64,000 nt of DNA from positions 427,453,479-427,517,478 of the forward strand of contig CM068369.1 in NCBI GenBank assembly GCA_034769895.1. Reading direction: 5' to 3'. This document shows positions 11,223 to 24,099 of the stretch, piece by piece. This stretch comes from Magicicada septendecula (lineage: Eukaryota; Arthropoda; Insecta; Hemiptera; Cicadidae). The notes under the pieces are model-generated. The model made no database searches. It saw only the letters and a list, made by a program, of their open reading frames with translations, and was not told the DNA's origin. A program made the position numbers and the translations under genes. Position 1 is the first letter of the stretch. Every line of letters begins with the position of its first letter.

Positions 11223-11405
11223 GATGGCGCCCTGAACATGAGACTTTATATAAAAATTTACATTATATAAATAAGCCAAAAGCAGAGGCAGACGGGTAGC
11301 AAAATATACGTAAAACAGAAGCAACGTAGGTTAACAGTATAGGTTATGTTATTGTTTGAATGAAGTACAAAACAACTACTAAAAATAAAATTTATTATTA
11401 ATAAT
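11223..11405 (+). promoter_or_regulatory. Element B primer-binding site and leader
   Basis: Two bases after the LTR end, at 11225, TGGCGCCCTGAACATGAGAC resembles the lysine-tRNA-type PBS with extra bases. A sister unit, TGTCGCCCAGAACTAGGGAC, lies upstream inside the LTR at about 11169 and is followed by a second copy of the LTR-end word GTTAACA. The leader to 11405 is AT-rich. Confidence 0.7.
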
Positions 11406-12557
11406 ATGATCAAAATGGCAGATAACGAAAACATTAGTTTAAATAATACAGCAACAGAATCTCTATTATTAAATGAACCACAAGCTAACTCAACACCCAT
11501 TATAAATAATAAAGTGTCATTAGAAGACCTTTTTCAGTTGATGAAGATACAGAATAATGAGTTAAAAGAGCAGAACATTAAGTTCGATACAAAATTAGAT
11601 AATTTTAATGATAAATTAAACCAGTTTGATGAACAATTTAATGATATCAAAAAAGAAATTAAAGAACAAAATTGTAATATCGACAAAAGATTAAATGAGA
11701 TACATGAACGGTTAGACGAGATAGAATTAGAAAATAAGAGAGGAATAGACAAATTAGAATTGAACAAAGATGACAAGGTAAGTGGGGGAGAAAATTATGA
11801 CAAAATAAATAAAAGTATGATATTTAGAAAATGATTATGTAAACAGGGGTAGTGATAATGAGATTTTATGGGGAATAGAATATGATAATGATGGAATGAT
11901 AGTGTGTGTTGAAGGGTTAAAGAGAGTGTGTAAAGAGAGTATAATAGTAAGAGTTGCAGGGGGTAGATTTTTCCCTTAATGATGGAGTAGGGGGTGAAGC
12001 CCATGTGTTTAGGAAGGACAAGAGTGCCTTCGATATATATTGGGGAGACGATAGGTCTACAAATAAAGTTGTCCTTGGTTTTTTTTAGTGCACTTCACAG
12101 GTGGTGCAATAGTTGTGAATTAGTGTCCCCTGCAAATGTAGAAAGAGAGAATGTAGCGTGGTGTGGTAGAGAGAGATATATTAAAAGAGAGAGGTGTTTT
12201 GATAGTGAGAGATATATTGAGAGAAAAAGAGAAGTAGAGATTTTTAAGATAAGTAGAGATTATGAAGAATTTATGGAAAGTTTAGAAGTAGAGATGATTG
12301 ATAAATATAGTAAATACTTGCATTGTAATAAAACTGAAGTAGTAGGAGATAATGAAAATAATGACTTTGGAAATTACCTAATTATGACTGATTATACTGA
12401 AGGTGACAGAACCATACCAGATCATGAATTATATGAGTTTGAGGATAATGATAAAAAGTTGAATGGTATATGTATTTATGATGTTAATATAAGAGATTCA
12501 ATAATAAGCAATGTATATAGATATAAGATAAGACTATTGTTTGACGATGGAGGGTAG
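11406..12557 (+). pseudogene. Gag-like gene of element B (DDGG family), broken
   Basis: The N-terminal part (MADNENISLNN...STP...KVSLEDLFQLM) is a long coiled coil very like the proteins of A and H. The C-terminal part carries the conserved words SALHRWC, VAWCGRE, ERKREVEI, YTEGDRT, YDVNIRDSI and RLLFDDGG. About one break separates them, so this copy looks decayed. It lies directly after the leader of element B, in the position of gag. The function of the C-terminal domain is unknown. Confidence 0.75.
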
Positions 12558-12649
12558 ATATTTTATTGTGTTTATGAACATTTAATTATGTGGACAGTGT
12601 TTTTCAAGATGGACTGCTTTATAAACTGATTTTTGGTAAATGATAAAAT

Positions 12650-13767
12650 TGTGAAGTTATTTATTACATACAAATACCAATAAATTATTTATGTATTCCA
12701 CTCACCTTAATAAATCCCTTTTGCAACAGCCAGAGTTACGTCACACGAACAACTAGGATTCAAGCATGGTTTTCAGGTTATGTAAATGACTTACGCTACT
12801 CATTTTTTGGTGAAGAGAAATTAATTTAAATTTTATTTCTTGACCTTTTAAATCTTCATGTCAGATTATTCCTCCAAAATTCGAAAATGAAATACATGCA
12901 TAATAATTTTCTGTGATTCACTCCATGATCACGACAATACAATTATAATCTTATTCTAGCATCTTACCTTATGTTAATACAGACAGCCCAGCCCATTCTC
13001 ACATTCACACTATATTTATCACCTTCCCCTTATTATTTATTTAACAAATTTAACACATTACATAATACCCCAGCCGGCAATGTGGGGTCCCCCAGAACTC
13101 GTGGCCTCTCATTTTTTTCAATTTAGTCGTGTGTCCGAAAATAGTTTATTGGTTCTTCTTTTATCGAACTAGCCGCACTTCTTCATTATTTATTAACTGC
13201 ACTTACTGTTAATTTAGGAAAATGTTATTTTTTATGAGCCCTGTTTTGTGAGCTGCCTGCGCAGACGAAAGTCGGCAAGGAACTGGGAAGCGTCTATCAG
13301 TTCCCCTCTCCTCGATATATTTTTTGATAATGACGGAAAGCAATGCCTTCTATTTGATCATCACTGCTGTGGCACATTCAACACATGTGGTTTTTTGTGT
13401 TGTAGACGTTGATGACATTTGGCAGGCACTGGTTGACGTCACAAAAGAGGCCGGGCTTAAACCTTATTTCCTCCAGCTCAGCTTCAGCTCAGAACACGAG
13501 GCGAACAGAAATATTGTTTTCAAGCCATGTTCCATAAAGTGGATGGCCCACACACGCAAAGTTCTTAGAAGAGTGCTCCAGTTGACAACATGACATTCCT
13601 CTGTAATTATTTCACCACAGCTATTGCGTACTGTTTCTTTTGTTTCGCACAAGGCTTTTATTCAAACACGTGGCCGCATACACAGATGGAAAATGAATTT
13701 AAAATATTTTAATAAAAGGAACCCAAATTTAATAAAATAAAAAACCCTCATAATTCGTCCCGTTACA
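12650..13767 (-). repeat. Element C 3' LTR
   Basis: It begins TGTAACGGGACG on the minus strand and ends CTTCACA. It differs from the right LTR by roughly eight substitutions and a few indels counted by eye. The first 60 or so bases resemble the LTR starts of D and of the solo LTR at 40912. Confidence 0.9.
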
Positions 13768-13819
13768 ATACCCCCCCCCCAATGAGAGGTCTTCTGTCGA
13801 AACAGAAGAAATCTCATTG
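13768..13819 (-). promoter_or_regulatory. Element C polypurine tract with hairpin
   Basis: On the minus strand an outer stem CAATGAGA/TCTCATTG (13812-13819 and 13780-13787) and an inner stem TTCTGT/ACAGAA closed by a TTCG loop run directly into a long G tract next to the LTR. Strong self-pairing is evident on reading. Confidence 0.8.
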
Positions 13820-16089
13820 CTAAAACCCCTAAGAGGACCGGTGAGGATATGATGCCAACAACCCCCCTTTTGTTCTTCTACCTCATGGGTACACAACCCC
13901 CCTGGCTCGGCGACTATGGCCGCATCTGAACGAGATCACTGGACTTCTCTATGCGAGATCCCAACACCATAAAATCGAACAGACACGCACCACAGCGCAC
14001 CTAACCCTCTAACATGTAATCCCAAAATCCAAATCCCTGGTCTTATATCATGCCAGATCCTCAACCGATATGTTCCCCCTTATCATGCACACTGGGCTGC
14101 CTTTAGCAGTTACTGGGCTTGTACACACACTTATTGCTACATCCTAGCAAAATTGAAACATTCTTACCTTCAAAAATTTATTTAAGTTAAAAATCACACA
14201 GCTATTTTCTTTAAAATCAAAATAAAATCTTTTATCTGAAGTAATTAACTCTCTTCGTTATTATTGATACTTGAAAACAAATAAATGGAACATTTGTTAA
14301 AAACATGAACTTCCTTATCCTAACATTTGTTATACATATATCCTAAACAATACAATTCAATAAACCATAGTAATACACTACAATCACAATTCAAAACATC
14401 AATTAGATGGCAGGCGCAAAATCAATTTTTTTTTCCAAAAAAAATTTAAAATTATTAAAATATTATTTTTCCCAACATTGTAATTATTTAAATTTAGTTA
14501 AACTAATTAAGAAACAAAATTGGCATCACTTCATTGCCAAAATGGGTCTAGTATAGAACATCACCCATCAGCTGATCAAACTGGGTCAAATCAAGAACCT
14601 TGACCTACATAAGTTACATCAGAAAATACATTGAACATCTTTAAAATTCCATCTTTAATCACAAAACATAATAAAATAAGATATTTAAAATTAGCAAAGT
14701 ATTATTACAATTACCAATAAAATTGACATTTAAATTAATCCAAAATTACACATTTTACCACTTTACTTTACTTCTCAAATTCTACTAAAGTTGTCACTTG
14801 TTTCAATTAACATTCTATATTTTTACTATGACTCTCTTTCTTTAATATTCTCTTTCTCCCTTAGTTTGGGTGATTTAATTATTCATAACAATTTAATTTA
14901 CCACTTGGCATGTATATATTTATAATCTTTACCCCTCTGACTCTAATACCACTAACAGCTTTAACTAAACATGACACCCATCTCTATCAAAATCTCTATC
15001 AAACACTCTAAACCCAGCTTACTACTAAACTCAATTCGCATCACTTCTACCCTTATATAAAAAAAATACTCTCTATACCTTTGTACTTAGGATGTGTTCC
15101 CCCCCCCAAAGCTCATTCCCTTATTTGGCCCCTGGATCCTACCTAGGCAACCCTTCCCGGCGCTAAACGGTCCCTTCCCGTCCCAACCCTTTTGTTGCAG
15201 ACTCCTACACTACACTATCCCCTCTTACAAAATTCCCATCAGCTATAATTTACCATTCTCATTACATCACTTCAACTACAACAAAATATCATCATTTACT
15301 TATTACATCAATAGATCAATCAAAACTCTACATATATTCCCCACATCTACTGTGTCACTATCAATACTTCTCAAATTCTACATTACACTAATTCATAACA
15401 ATATTATTCATCTCTCTTACCACTTTAAGCTCAACTTGGACTGATCTAATTGTCCCAAACAAAATATTAATCACCCAAAATCTACCTTTTACTATCTTTC
15501 ACAAATCATTTAGAATTATTAAATATATCAATTCAGTCCATCATTTAAAATAACATCTTTAACACATTAAAATCACTATTCAAACATTAGTTACATTGAA
15601 AATTGACCAATAACTTACAAGTGACACTCTACAGCGGATCAGCTGATTTTCTTAGCAAGGTGAACAACCTTACTATAAACACATTTCAAAATTATACAAA
15701 TTATATGAAATACATATTTTTATCAATCCTTATATCTAACACAATAAAATAATACATTTATAAAACAGAATAAACACAGTATAATGAACATATATTTATC
15801 AAATCATAATACAAGCATTTAATTAGTGTAAAAATGAGTTATCATCTTTAAGTTATAAAAATTTGAATTCGTTGCTCACCTGAGCAACCCCCTTATCCAC
15901 ACACACTATTGTTTTTTCTGTTGGACTGTGGCGCCCATGTGCGTCCACAAGGACGGCATAGTTGGAGGAATTTGACATCTCCTTGTCCTTGCTTCCGCGT
16001 TACATTTGAACTACTTAGATATCAACATATCTTGGTTATATAATTATGCGCCCTTAATGCGGTTCTACCACCTGGCTTTGCTGTCCCTA
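13820..16089 (-). other. Element C 3' interior, distal part, non-coding
   Basis: This AT-rich stretch matches the distal interior of element D (17410-19330) and, in reverse, the tail of G. A pol-derived island lies at about 15075-15215. The last four bases, ccta (16086-16089), are the target duplication of D, repeated at 22794-22797. Confidence 0.75.
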
Positions 16090-17358
16090 AGTGAATAAAC
16101 AAACTTAATCAAAATAAATTAAACTAAAAATACTGCCAGAAACTTACCTGCGATTTTTCCACTTACCTACCTTTTTAAATTTTCAATCAGAAGCCCAGAG
16201 TCGCCACGATATTTTTTGGTTATAATATCGAAACCTTTACACTTTACCTTAATAAAAATATGGGACAATTTTGCAATCTGACTACCCCCCAATAATAATT
16301 CAGAAGAACCCGGAACGTTTAGACGAATCTTTTAGCACAGAACGTGAGGAAGTGGTAATGATGAAATAACGATACTAACACATTTTTGTACCTGACGTAA
16401 ATAGTTTTACTCACATTAATTCACCAATTATTAACAAAACACAAAAAACAAATTTTGAAATATATATATACGTCTGTATTATTTCTAAATATACCTCTTA
16501 CCTTAACCTACACAGCCCAGCTTGCTCGCTCTCACATTCATACTAATTTATTTCCCCATTCTTTTAGTTTTAGCGCTTTTGAACAGTTACTACACTTATA
16601 AAATTTAATAAAAGGTTGCCCGGCTACTTCTCTGTTCCCTTGTTCACTCACGTGTTGCACTCTGGAAAGTCGTTCAAAGTCCGATATTCAGTTCTCACTA
16701 TTGGTACGGTTGATTTGAACCTTGCCTGTTTTCGATTATACTCATCTTAGTAAACACTTTAAACGTTCAGGTTGTTATTTATTACATTTAAAAGATTACT
16801 TCTTGCACACGAGTCTCGGCTTGCGTCTGGCCGCTGCCGCGGCCATATGTAGACTCACTCATTACATGCGGACGGACATCAATGCCTTGCCGGCGAACAA
16901 ATTTCGTCGCCGCACACAGCCTTAGTTGTCAAAGTCTTGGTAGTTGTTCACCTGACACATAGGATTTACGTGTGCTGTACGTCGATGATATTTAGGTGCT
17001 TACTGGTTGACGTCGCAAATAGGCGGGACTTAAGCTTATATCCGCCACCTATGATTATGTGCAAGGCAAAAATTCTTCTCTAAGCCATCTTGTCCCAACA
17101 ACTCCGTGTCTGTCTGCGCACATGCTGGTGTAGTGCGTTTGGGCGCGGGTTGCACACCGCCGCAAAGTTCTTGGAAGTGACGATTGGCACATTCTTTGGC
17201 AAATGTTTCACAACAGTTATTGCATACCGTTTTCTTTGTTCGCACAATGCTTTATTCAAACATGTGGCCGTATACACAGACAAATTAAATTTCAAATATT
17301 TTATAATATGAACTCAAATTTAATAAAATAAAAATCCCTCAAAATTCGTCCTGTTTCA
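16090..17358 (-). repeat. Element D 3' LTR
   Basis: 1,269 bp, aligned over its whole length with 21520-22793. It sits next to the polypurine tract of D on its right. No gene was found in it; short open frames here are mirrored in the other LTR and show no known motif. Confidence 0.9.
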
Positions 17359-17409
17359 ATACCCCCCCCCAATGAGATATCTTCTGCCGCAACAGAAGAA
17401 ATCTCATTG
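17359..17409 (-). promoter_or_regulatory. Element D polypurine tract with hairpin
   Basis: Outer stem CAATGAGAT/ATCTCATTG (17401-17409 and 17370-17378) with inner stem CTTCTG/CAGAAG and a six-base loop, followed on the minus strand by a tract of nine G next to the LTR. Confidence 0.8.
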
Positions 17410-19921
17410 CTAAAACCCCTAAGAAGACCGGTGAGGATATGGTGCCAACAACCCCCTTTAGCTCTTATACTTCATGGGTAAACAACCCCCCTGGCTCGGC
17501 AACTATGGCCGCATCTGAACGAGATTACTGGACTTCTCTGTACGAGATCCCAACACCATAAAATCGAACAGACACGCACCACAGAGCACCTCACCTTCTA
17601 TCATGCCGCCCCAAAAAATCCAAACCCCTGGCTTATATCGTGCCAGATCCTCAACCGATATGTTCCCCCTTATCATGCACACTGGGCTGCCTTTAGCAGT
17701 TACTGGGCCTGTACACACACTTATTGCTACATCCTATCAAATCTTGTTATCAAATTTAGGAGTTTCTTTTAAATTGAAACCAAATCTATATTACCATTAA
17801 TCTCAAAAATCAAAATACAAATCTTTTATCTGAATTGAATAATTCTCTTCGTTATTATTGATAATTAGAAAAACAAATAAATTGAACATTTGTTAAAAAC
17901 ATGAACTTCCTTATCCTAACAGTTGCTTATACATATATCCTAAACAATATAATTCAATAACACTATTAATACACACAAACAATAATATAATCAAAATTCA
18001 AAACATCAATTAGATGGCATGCACAAAATCAAATTTTTTTTTCTCCAAAAAAAATTTTAAATTTATTAAAATATATTTTTTCAATATTAAAATTATTTAA
18101 ATTCATTTAAATTAATTAAAAAACAAAATTGGCATCACTTCATTGCCAAAACGGGTCTAGTATAGAACATCACCCATCAGCTGATCAAACTGGGTCACGT
18201 CAAGAACCTTGACCTACATAAGTTATACCCAAGTTACCTCAGAAAATACATTGAACATCTTTAAAATTCTATCTTTAAACACAAAAACCTATTAAAATAA
18301 GATATTTAAAATTAGCAAAGTATTATTATAATTAACAATAAAATTGATATTTAAATTTCTCAAAATTATACATTTTACAACTTCACTTCATTCTCGAATT
18401 CTATTAAAATTGTCACTTGTTTCAATCAAAATTTTGCATTTTTACTATACCCTTTTTCTTTCATATTGTCAATCTCCATTAGTTTGGGTGATTTAATTAT
18501 TTATACTACCTTGATTTACAAATTGATATGTATACATTTATCATCTTTACCTCTTTGACTCTCATATCACTAACAACTTTAACTAAACATGACACCCATC
18601 TCTATCAAAAACATCTATCAGACAACCTCTAAACCCAACTTACTATTCAACTCAATTCGCATCACTTTTACTCTTATATAAAAAAAGATACTCTCTAACC
18701 CTTTGTACTTAGGATGTGTGTTCCCCCCCCCACCAAAAGCTCATTCCCTTAATCTGGTTCCTGGATTCTACCTAAGGCAACCCCTTCCGGCGCTAAACAG
18801 TCCCTTCCCGTCCCAACCACTTTTGTTGCGGACTCCTACCACCCCATCCCCTCTTACAAAATTACCATCCCCTAATTACCATTCTCACTACCACACTTCT
18901 ATTACAACAAAATATCATCATTTACTTATTACCTCAATATATCAATCATTACTCTACATATATTCCCCATAACTACTGTGTCAACATCAATACTTCTCAA
19001 ATTCTACATTACATTATTCACAACACCATTTTCATCTCCAGTACCACTTTAAATTTAACTTGGACTGATCTACATGTCCCAACAAAATATTAATCACCCA
19101 AAATCTACCTTTCACTATCTTTCACCAATCATTTAACATTCTCAATTATATCAAATTATTCTCATCATTTAAAATAAACTCTTTAACACATTAAAAACAT
19201 TATTCAAGCATTGATTACCTTGGAAATCTGCAAATAATTCATAAGTGACATTCTACAGCGGATCAGCTGATTTTCTTAGCAAGGTGAATGACATTACCAC
19301 AAACACATTTCCAAATTATACAAATTTTACTTTATATAAATTGTCTTAGAAAATTGATACTTACAGTATACTATTCACCTACTGACATAAACACAAAATA
19401 TACACACCACACACACCAATAACTCCACGTAACCTCTGAAACATTTAACAACAGTGTTATTTCATACAAAACAATTTAACATTTATTTATTAATTAATTA
19501 CCAAATTTACATCTCATCAAACAATTTAAATCCATTAGAAAATTCAATTATATAACATTTAAATCAATCAAAATATTTAAACATCTCAAATTATTTTAAT
19601 TAAATTAATTATTAAAACACAGCATTTTAATTACTCTCACCAATTACAATAATTACAATTCACTTATTTTTTCTTCAAAATTATTGTTGTTATTTATTTA
19701 GACTGCAAAATATTAATATTATTATTATCACAACAATCTTTACTACATAAACACATTGTTTACATAACATCCTACAATACACACAATTAAATTTCACTAA
19801 ACACTTATTTACAATTCTTCATCATTAATTATTCAGTTATACCACACTTCAATGTCAAAAATCAGCTAGGTCATTACAATATATTAACATATTTAAACTG
19901 TTCCTTCCCTAATTTCTTAAT
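17410..19921 (-). other. Element D 3' interior, non-coding, with pol-derived island
   Basis: About 2.5 kb of AT-rich DNA after the gag-like gene. The part up to about 19330 is a close relative of 13820-16089 in C. The island with G-rich sense strand lies at about 18695-18845. I see no gene here. Confidence 0.75.
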
Positions 19922-21249
19922 TCAACCTCCATCATCGTATATATATCTAACATATTTGTAGCATAAATCATTTTTATTTACATCAAATCTATTATTATTA
20001 TTATAATAATCCCTTACTTCTATGTCATTCATTATCCCTTTTATTGGTTCATATACCTGTTCAATATTGGTCAATTTTGTCCAGTCTCCGTTAGTATTAT
20101 CTGTTAACGTCAGGTAGGCTATTTTATCAATTTTTATCTTCACCCCTTCTAACCTTTTTCTCAATTCATTATAATTTCTCTTCAACTTATATAATTCTAT
20201 TTCTCTATCAACACACAACTCTCCATCTAAATCTCTCTCATCATAACACCATATCACACTTTCAACACCATTCCACACAGAGGGTACTAACTCATGTAAA
20301 CATTTCCTGATTTCTCCAGGAACAATAAAAAACTTCAAAAAACAATTATCAGTAGAACACCTTTCTACCCAATACCTTCGTGAAGACCTTTCTTCACCCC
20401 CCTTAACACCTCGGAAAAAATTTACCCTCTGTTTCATACCCACAATATAACTCTCTTTCCACTCATTATCTAATTCATCAACACTAATTTTACTACTCCT
20501 TTACAATCTATTACTCTCTCTCTCTCTCTCTCACTCATTATCTCTATCTCATCACTATCCAATACTTTATTCTCAACTATATCATTATTATTATTTAACA
20601 TTATTTCATCATTAGAATTACTTGTATTACCACCACTTACCTCAGAATTGTAATCACTATCATTATCTTCACTAGTCAACACTACCTCTCCCACTATTTT
20701 GTCACTGTTATTTATTGATTCATTATTAGAATTATCGTTATCACTCACCTGGTTAATTATTCCCTCACTATCATTAACAACATTATTATCACTTACCTGT
20801 TTTGATTCACCTGTATTCTCCTTTAATTTATCTGTCTCAGGTTTCCGCAATAATTTATCCCATATTTTGTCCCTTTCTTCAAACCGTTTATTAATCATAT
20901 TAAACATCGTTTGCAGAAAATTCATCACATCATCCCGTGAATACTCTTTTTCGACCACCCCTATACTGTCATCATTATCATTAGGCCTGTTCACTGCCTT
21001 ATTTTCTACCACTATCGCTTCAACTATCTTACCTTTATCGTTCGTCATCTTACTACCAATACTAATATCATCACTATGCTTTTTAATTTCTGCAAATATT
21101 CCCTCTTCTTGTCCGTCCATCCGTGTTATATTATTATCTAAATTACCCCACTCCTCGTCTGTCATTTCACCTACAACCCCTCTAAATTCACTTTCCCATT
21201 CCTCCCACGCGAAACCAATATCATTACCTTGTACTTCACCCATATTCAA
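19922..21249 (-). pseudogene. Gag-like gene of element D, diverged member of the DDGG family
   Basis: The first part (about 260 codons) is acidic and Asn/Ser-rich, with no sequence match to A or H beyond general composition. The last part (about 170 codons) aligns with the C-terminal domain of A, B and H at VNFFRGV, GGEE, RCSTDN, IWCYDE, DREIELYKLKRNY, NGDWTK, NDIEVRD and the end RYIYDDGG. The two parts are in different frames, with about one break. Survival of the C-terminal domain across such divergence argues for a real function. Confidence 0.7.
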
Positions 21250-21500
21250 AATTTATTTATATAACACCTTTATGAAACTACCACCCCTCTATTGCTCAAT
21301 AATTATACATATTAACTACAAATACCCACTACATAAAATCATTATTATTACGTGGAAATAAACCCAACATTTACGCTACCAAAACCTAACCTAATTTTCA
21401 CAACGTAATTATATACGATTAATTTTACAAATACGTCATTACCAAATCCTATTGTCTGTGCTTTAAAACAGGTCTACTTCCTATAATTTTTATACGAACA

Positions 21501-21517
21501 TCCTGGCAGGGTCGCCA
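21501..21517 (-). promoter_or_regulatory. Element D primer-binding site
   Basis: On the minus strand TGGCGACCCTGCCAGGA begins three bases after the 5' LTR. It resembles the complement of an arginine tRNA (ACG) 3' end, from memory of that tRNA. This differs from the lysine-type sites of A and B. Confidence 0.6.
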
Positions 21518-21519
21518 AT

Positions 21520-22793
21520 TGTGAATAAACAAACTTAATCGAAATAAATTAAACTAAAAATCCTGCCAGAAACTTACCTGCGATCTTTCCACTTACCTAC
21601 CTTTTTAAATTTTCAATCAGAAGCCCAGAGTCGCCACGATATTTTTTGGTTATAATATCGAAACCTTTACACTTTACCTTAATAAAAATATGGGACAATT
21701 TTGCAATCTGACTACCCCCCAATAATAATTCAGAAGAACCCGGAACGTTTAGACGAATCTTTTAGCACAGAACGTGAGGAAGTGGTAATGACGAAATAAC
21801 GATACTAACACATTTTTGTACCTGACGTAAATAGTTTTACTCACACTAATTCACCAATTATTAACAAAACACAAAAAAACAAATTTTGAAATATATATAT
21901 ATACGTCTGTCTTATTTGTAAATATACCTCTTACCTTAACCTACACAGCCCAGCTTGCTCGCTCTCACATTCATACTAATTTATTTCCCCATTCTTTTAG
22001 TTTTAGTGCTTTTGAACAGTTACTACACTTATAAAATTTAATAAAAGGTTGCCCGGCTACTTCTCTGTTCCCTTGTTCACTCACGTGTTGCACTCTGGAA
22101 AGTCGTTCAAAGTCCGATATTCGGTTCTTACTATTGGTACGGTTGATTTGAACTTTGCCTGTTTTCGATTATACTCATCTTAGTAAACACTTTAAACGTT
22201 CGGGTTGTTATTTATTACATTTAAAAGATTACTTCTTGCACACGAGTCTCGGCTTGCGTCTGGCCGCCGCCGCGGCCATATGTAGACTCACTCATTACAC
22301 GCGGACAGACATCAATGCCTTGCCGGCGAACAAATTTTGTCGCTGCACACAGCCTTAGTTGTCAAAGTCTTGGTAGTTGTTCACCTGACACATAGGATTT
22401 ACGTGTGCTGTACGTCGACGATATTTAGGTGCTTACTGGTTGACGTCGCAAATAGGCGGGACTTAAGCTTACATCCGCCACCTATGATTATGTGCAAGGC
22501 AAAAATTCTTCTCTAAGCCATCTTGTCCCAACAACTCCGCATCGGTCTGCGCACATGCTGGTGTAGCGCGTTTGGGCGCGGGTTGCACACCGCCGCAAAG
22601 TTCTTGGAAGTGACGATTGGCACATTCTTTGGCAAATGTTTCACAACAGTTATTGCATACCGTTTTCTTTGTTCGCACAATGCTTTATTCAAACACGTGG
22701 CCGTATACACAGATGGAAATTAAATTTCAAATATTTTATAATATGAACTCAAATTTAATAAAATAAAAATCCCTCAAAATTCGTCCCGTTACA
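21520..22793 (-). repeat. Element D 5' LTR
   Basis: 1,274 bp, beginning TGTAACGGGACG and ending TTCACA on the minus strand. The right edge at 22793 is fixed by the ccta target duplication. Confidence 0.9.
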
Positions 22794-22797
22794 CCTA

Positions 22798-24099
22798 CTC
22801 GGACAGAGTGGCAGCCGCTGTTCCATAGTTTCTGAGATTTCCCCTAGTTTCACCCCCCATTAATTTCTAGTATCCACCAATTTCAAGCCAGCTATGGTCA
22901 AGCGACTTAAATTATGGCCATAGCTGACCGTTAGCCAAAACCACGATTAGTGCTGGTAAGGCAGTAATCGCCCGAAAAGTCAGGGAAATCAACTTTACTT
23001 TAAGGCATGTTACATTCATCATTAATCTGCACGGCACGGCAGTCTATCAAGGTACAATATAAAATCGTACAAAAGGGTGTGCCGTGCATTTTCGCCATTT
23101 CGGCCTCCGATGGAGGTAACACTCTCTATTACCTCCAACACTTTCCGCTATCTACTGTGGCACATGCCACCACAGCAATAGCACACTAATAGCTAAATTA
23201 AAACTTTCTACATTGGCAGTTTCTACACTCCATTATTATATCACTTCTATGAGCACCAATCTACCCCCCCAAAATTACCCACATCTCTTGTATGACGACA
23301 AGTTTTTATTTTATTTTACACACTTAAACACGTTCCAACTTTCACTGGTACTAAAAACTTTACAATTATCTGGTCACTTATTTCTAAAATTGATATAAAT
23401 TTAAAATTATAAGCATTCCAAAATATTTTGATATTTATTTACACTGGAGGCTGACTAACATTCCTATGATAAGTGGTAGTAAGACAGTAATCGCCCTGAA
23501 AGACGGGGATTCTGCCGCGAGGGAAGCTGGGAGACAAGATAGATCCACTACGTGAATTCACGTTCCCCCTTTTTAGACCAAACCTACTCCCTCTCTCCTA
23601 CCATTTATTCAAACCTGCTGTCTATCCTATCACCCAATCTCCCTCCCAACAAAATTCGTCTTTTCAGACTACACTGAAACTATTGTCAATGGCTACTTTA
23701 GTTTCGCCATTGACATTGAAATTTTAAATTGTACGCACTGCCTTTTCTATAGGTGCAGCCTCCATTATTTACAGACACTCTTAGGCAGTGCAGGCACGTG
23801 ACAGGTACACCTGGCCGCTGCACCATGAGTGTATATGATAAAATAATGTATGTCACGTACCTTTTGGGGTCCCCCTCCCCGTTCAAATGTGGTGTAAATT
23901 TCAACTTTTGACCAATTTTGGTGGAGCCGGACCATCGTTGCGTTCACCGCCCGAAGGAAGATCCTCCAACCATGGCCCGCCTCCAAGTTCCGAAAACCAC
24001 GGCCAGGACTGGTAAGGTCGTGACCGCCCGAAAATGGGGGAGAGTCCCGTCTGAAAACATAAAACAACATTTTAAATACTATCTATAGAATTTAAACCT
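22798..24099 (-). other. Element C 3' interior, proximal part
   Basis: Non-coding sequence between D and the end of C's pol. It matches, in reverse, 48780-50110 of G, including two modules with the theme TTTCGGGCGG...CTTACCAG near 22975 and 24035. No envelope-like gene is visible in either copy. Confidence 0.7.

Larger units (their letters stand above)
16090..22793 (-). mobile_element. LTR element D, gag-only, nested inside C
   Basis: LTRs at 16090-17358 and 21520-22793 are about 98% alike, with roughly 25 differences by eye, mostly transitions. The flanking 4 bp ccta is duplicated (16086-16089 and 22794-22797). The undisturbed site can be read in G near 50100. The interior has a gag-like gene of the DDGG family and a non-coding 3' half, and no pol. 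LTR starts and 3' interior match C, so C-type elements are the likely source of its reverse transcriptase and integrase. Confidence 0.92.

Noticed and set aside
20699-21361. A 220-codon open frame on the plus strand
   Set aside because: It is Ser/Leu-rich antisense shadow of the element D gag-like gene and shows no protein motif.
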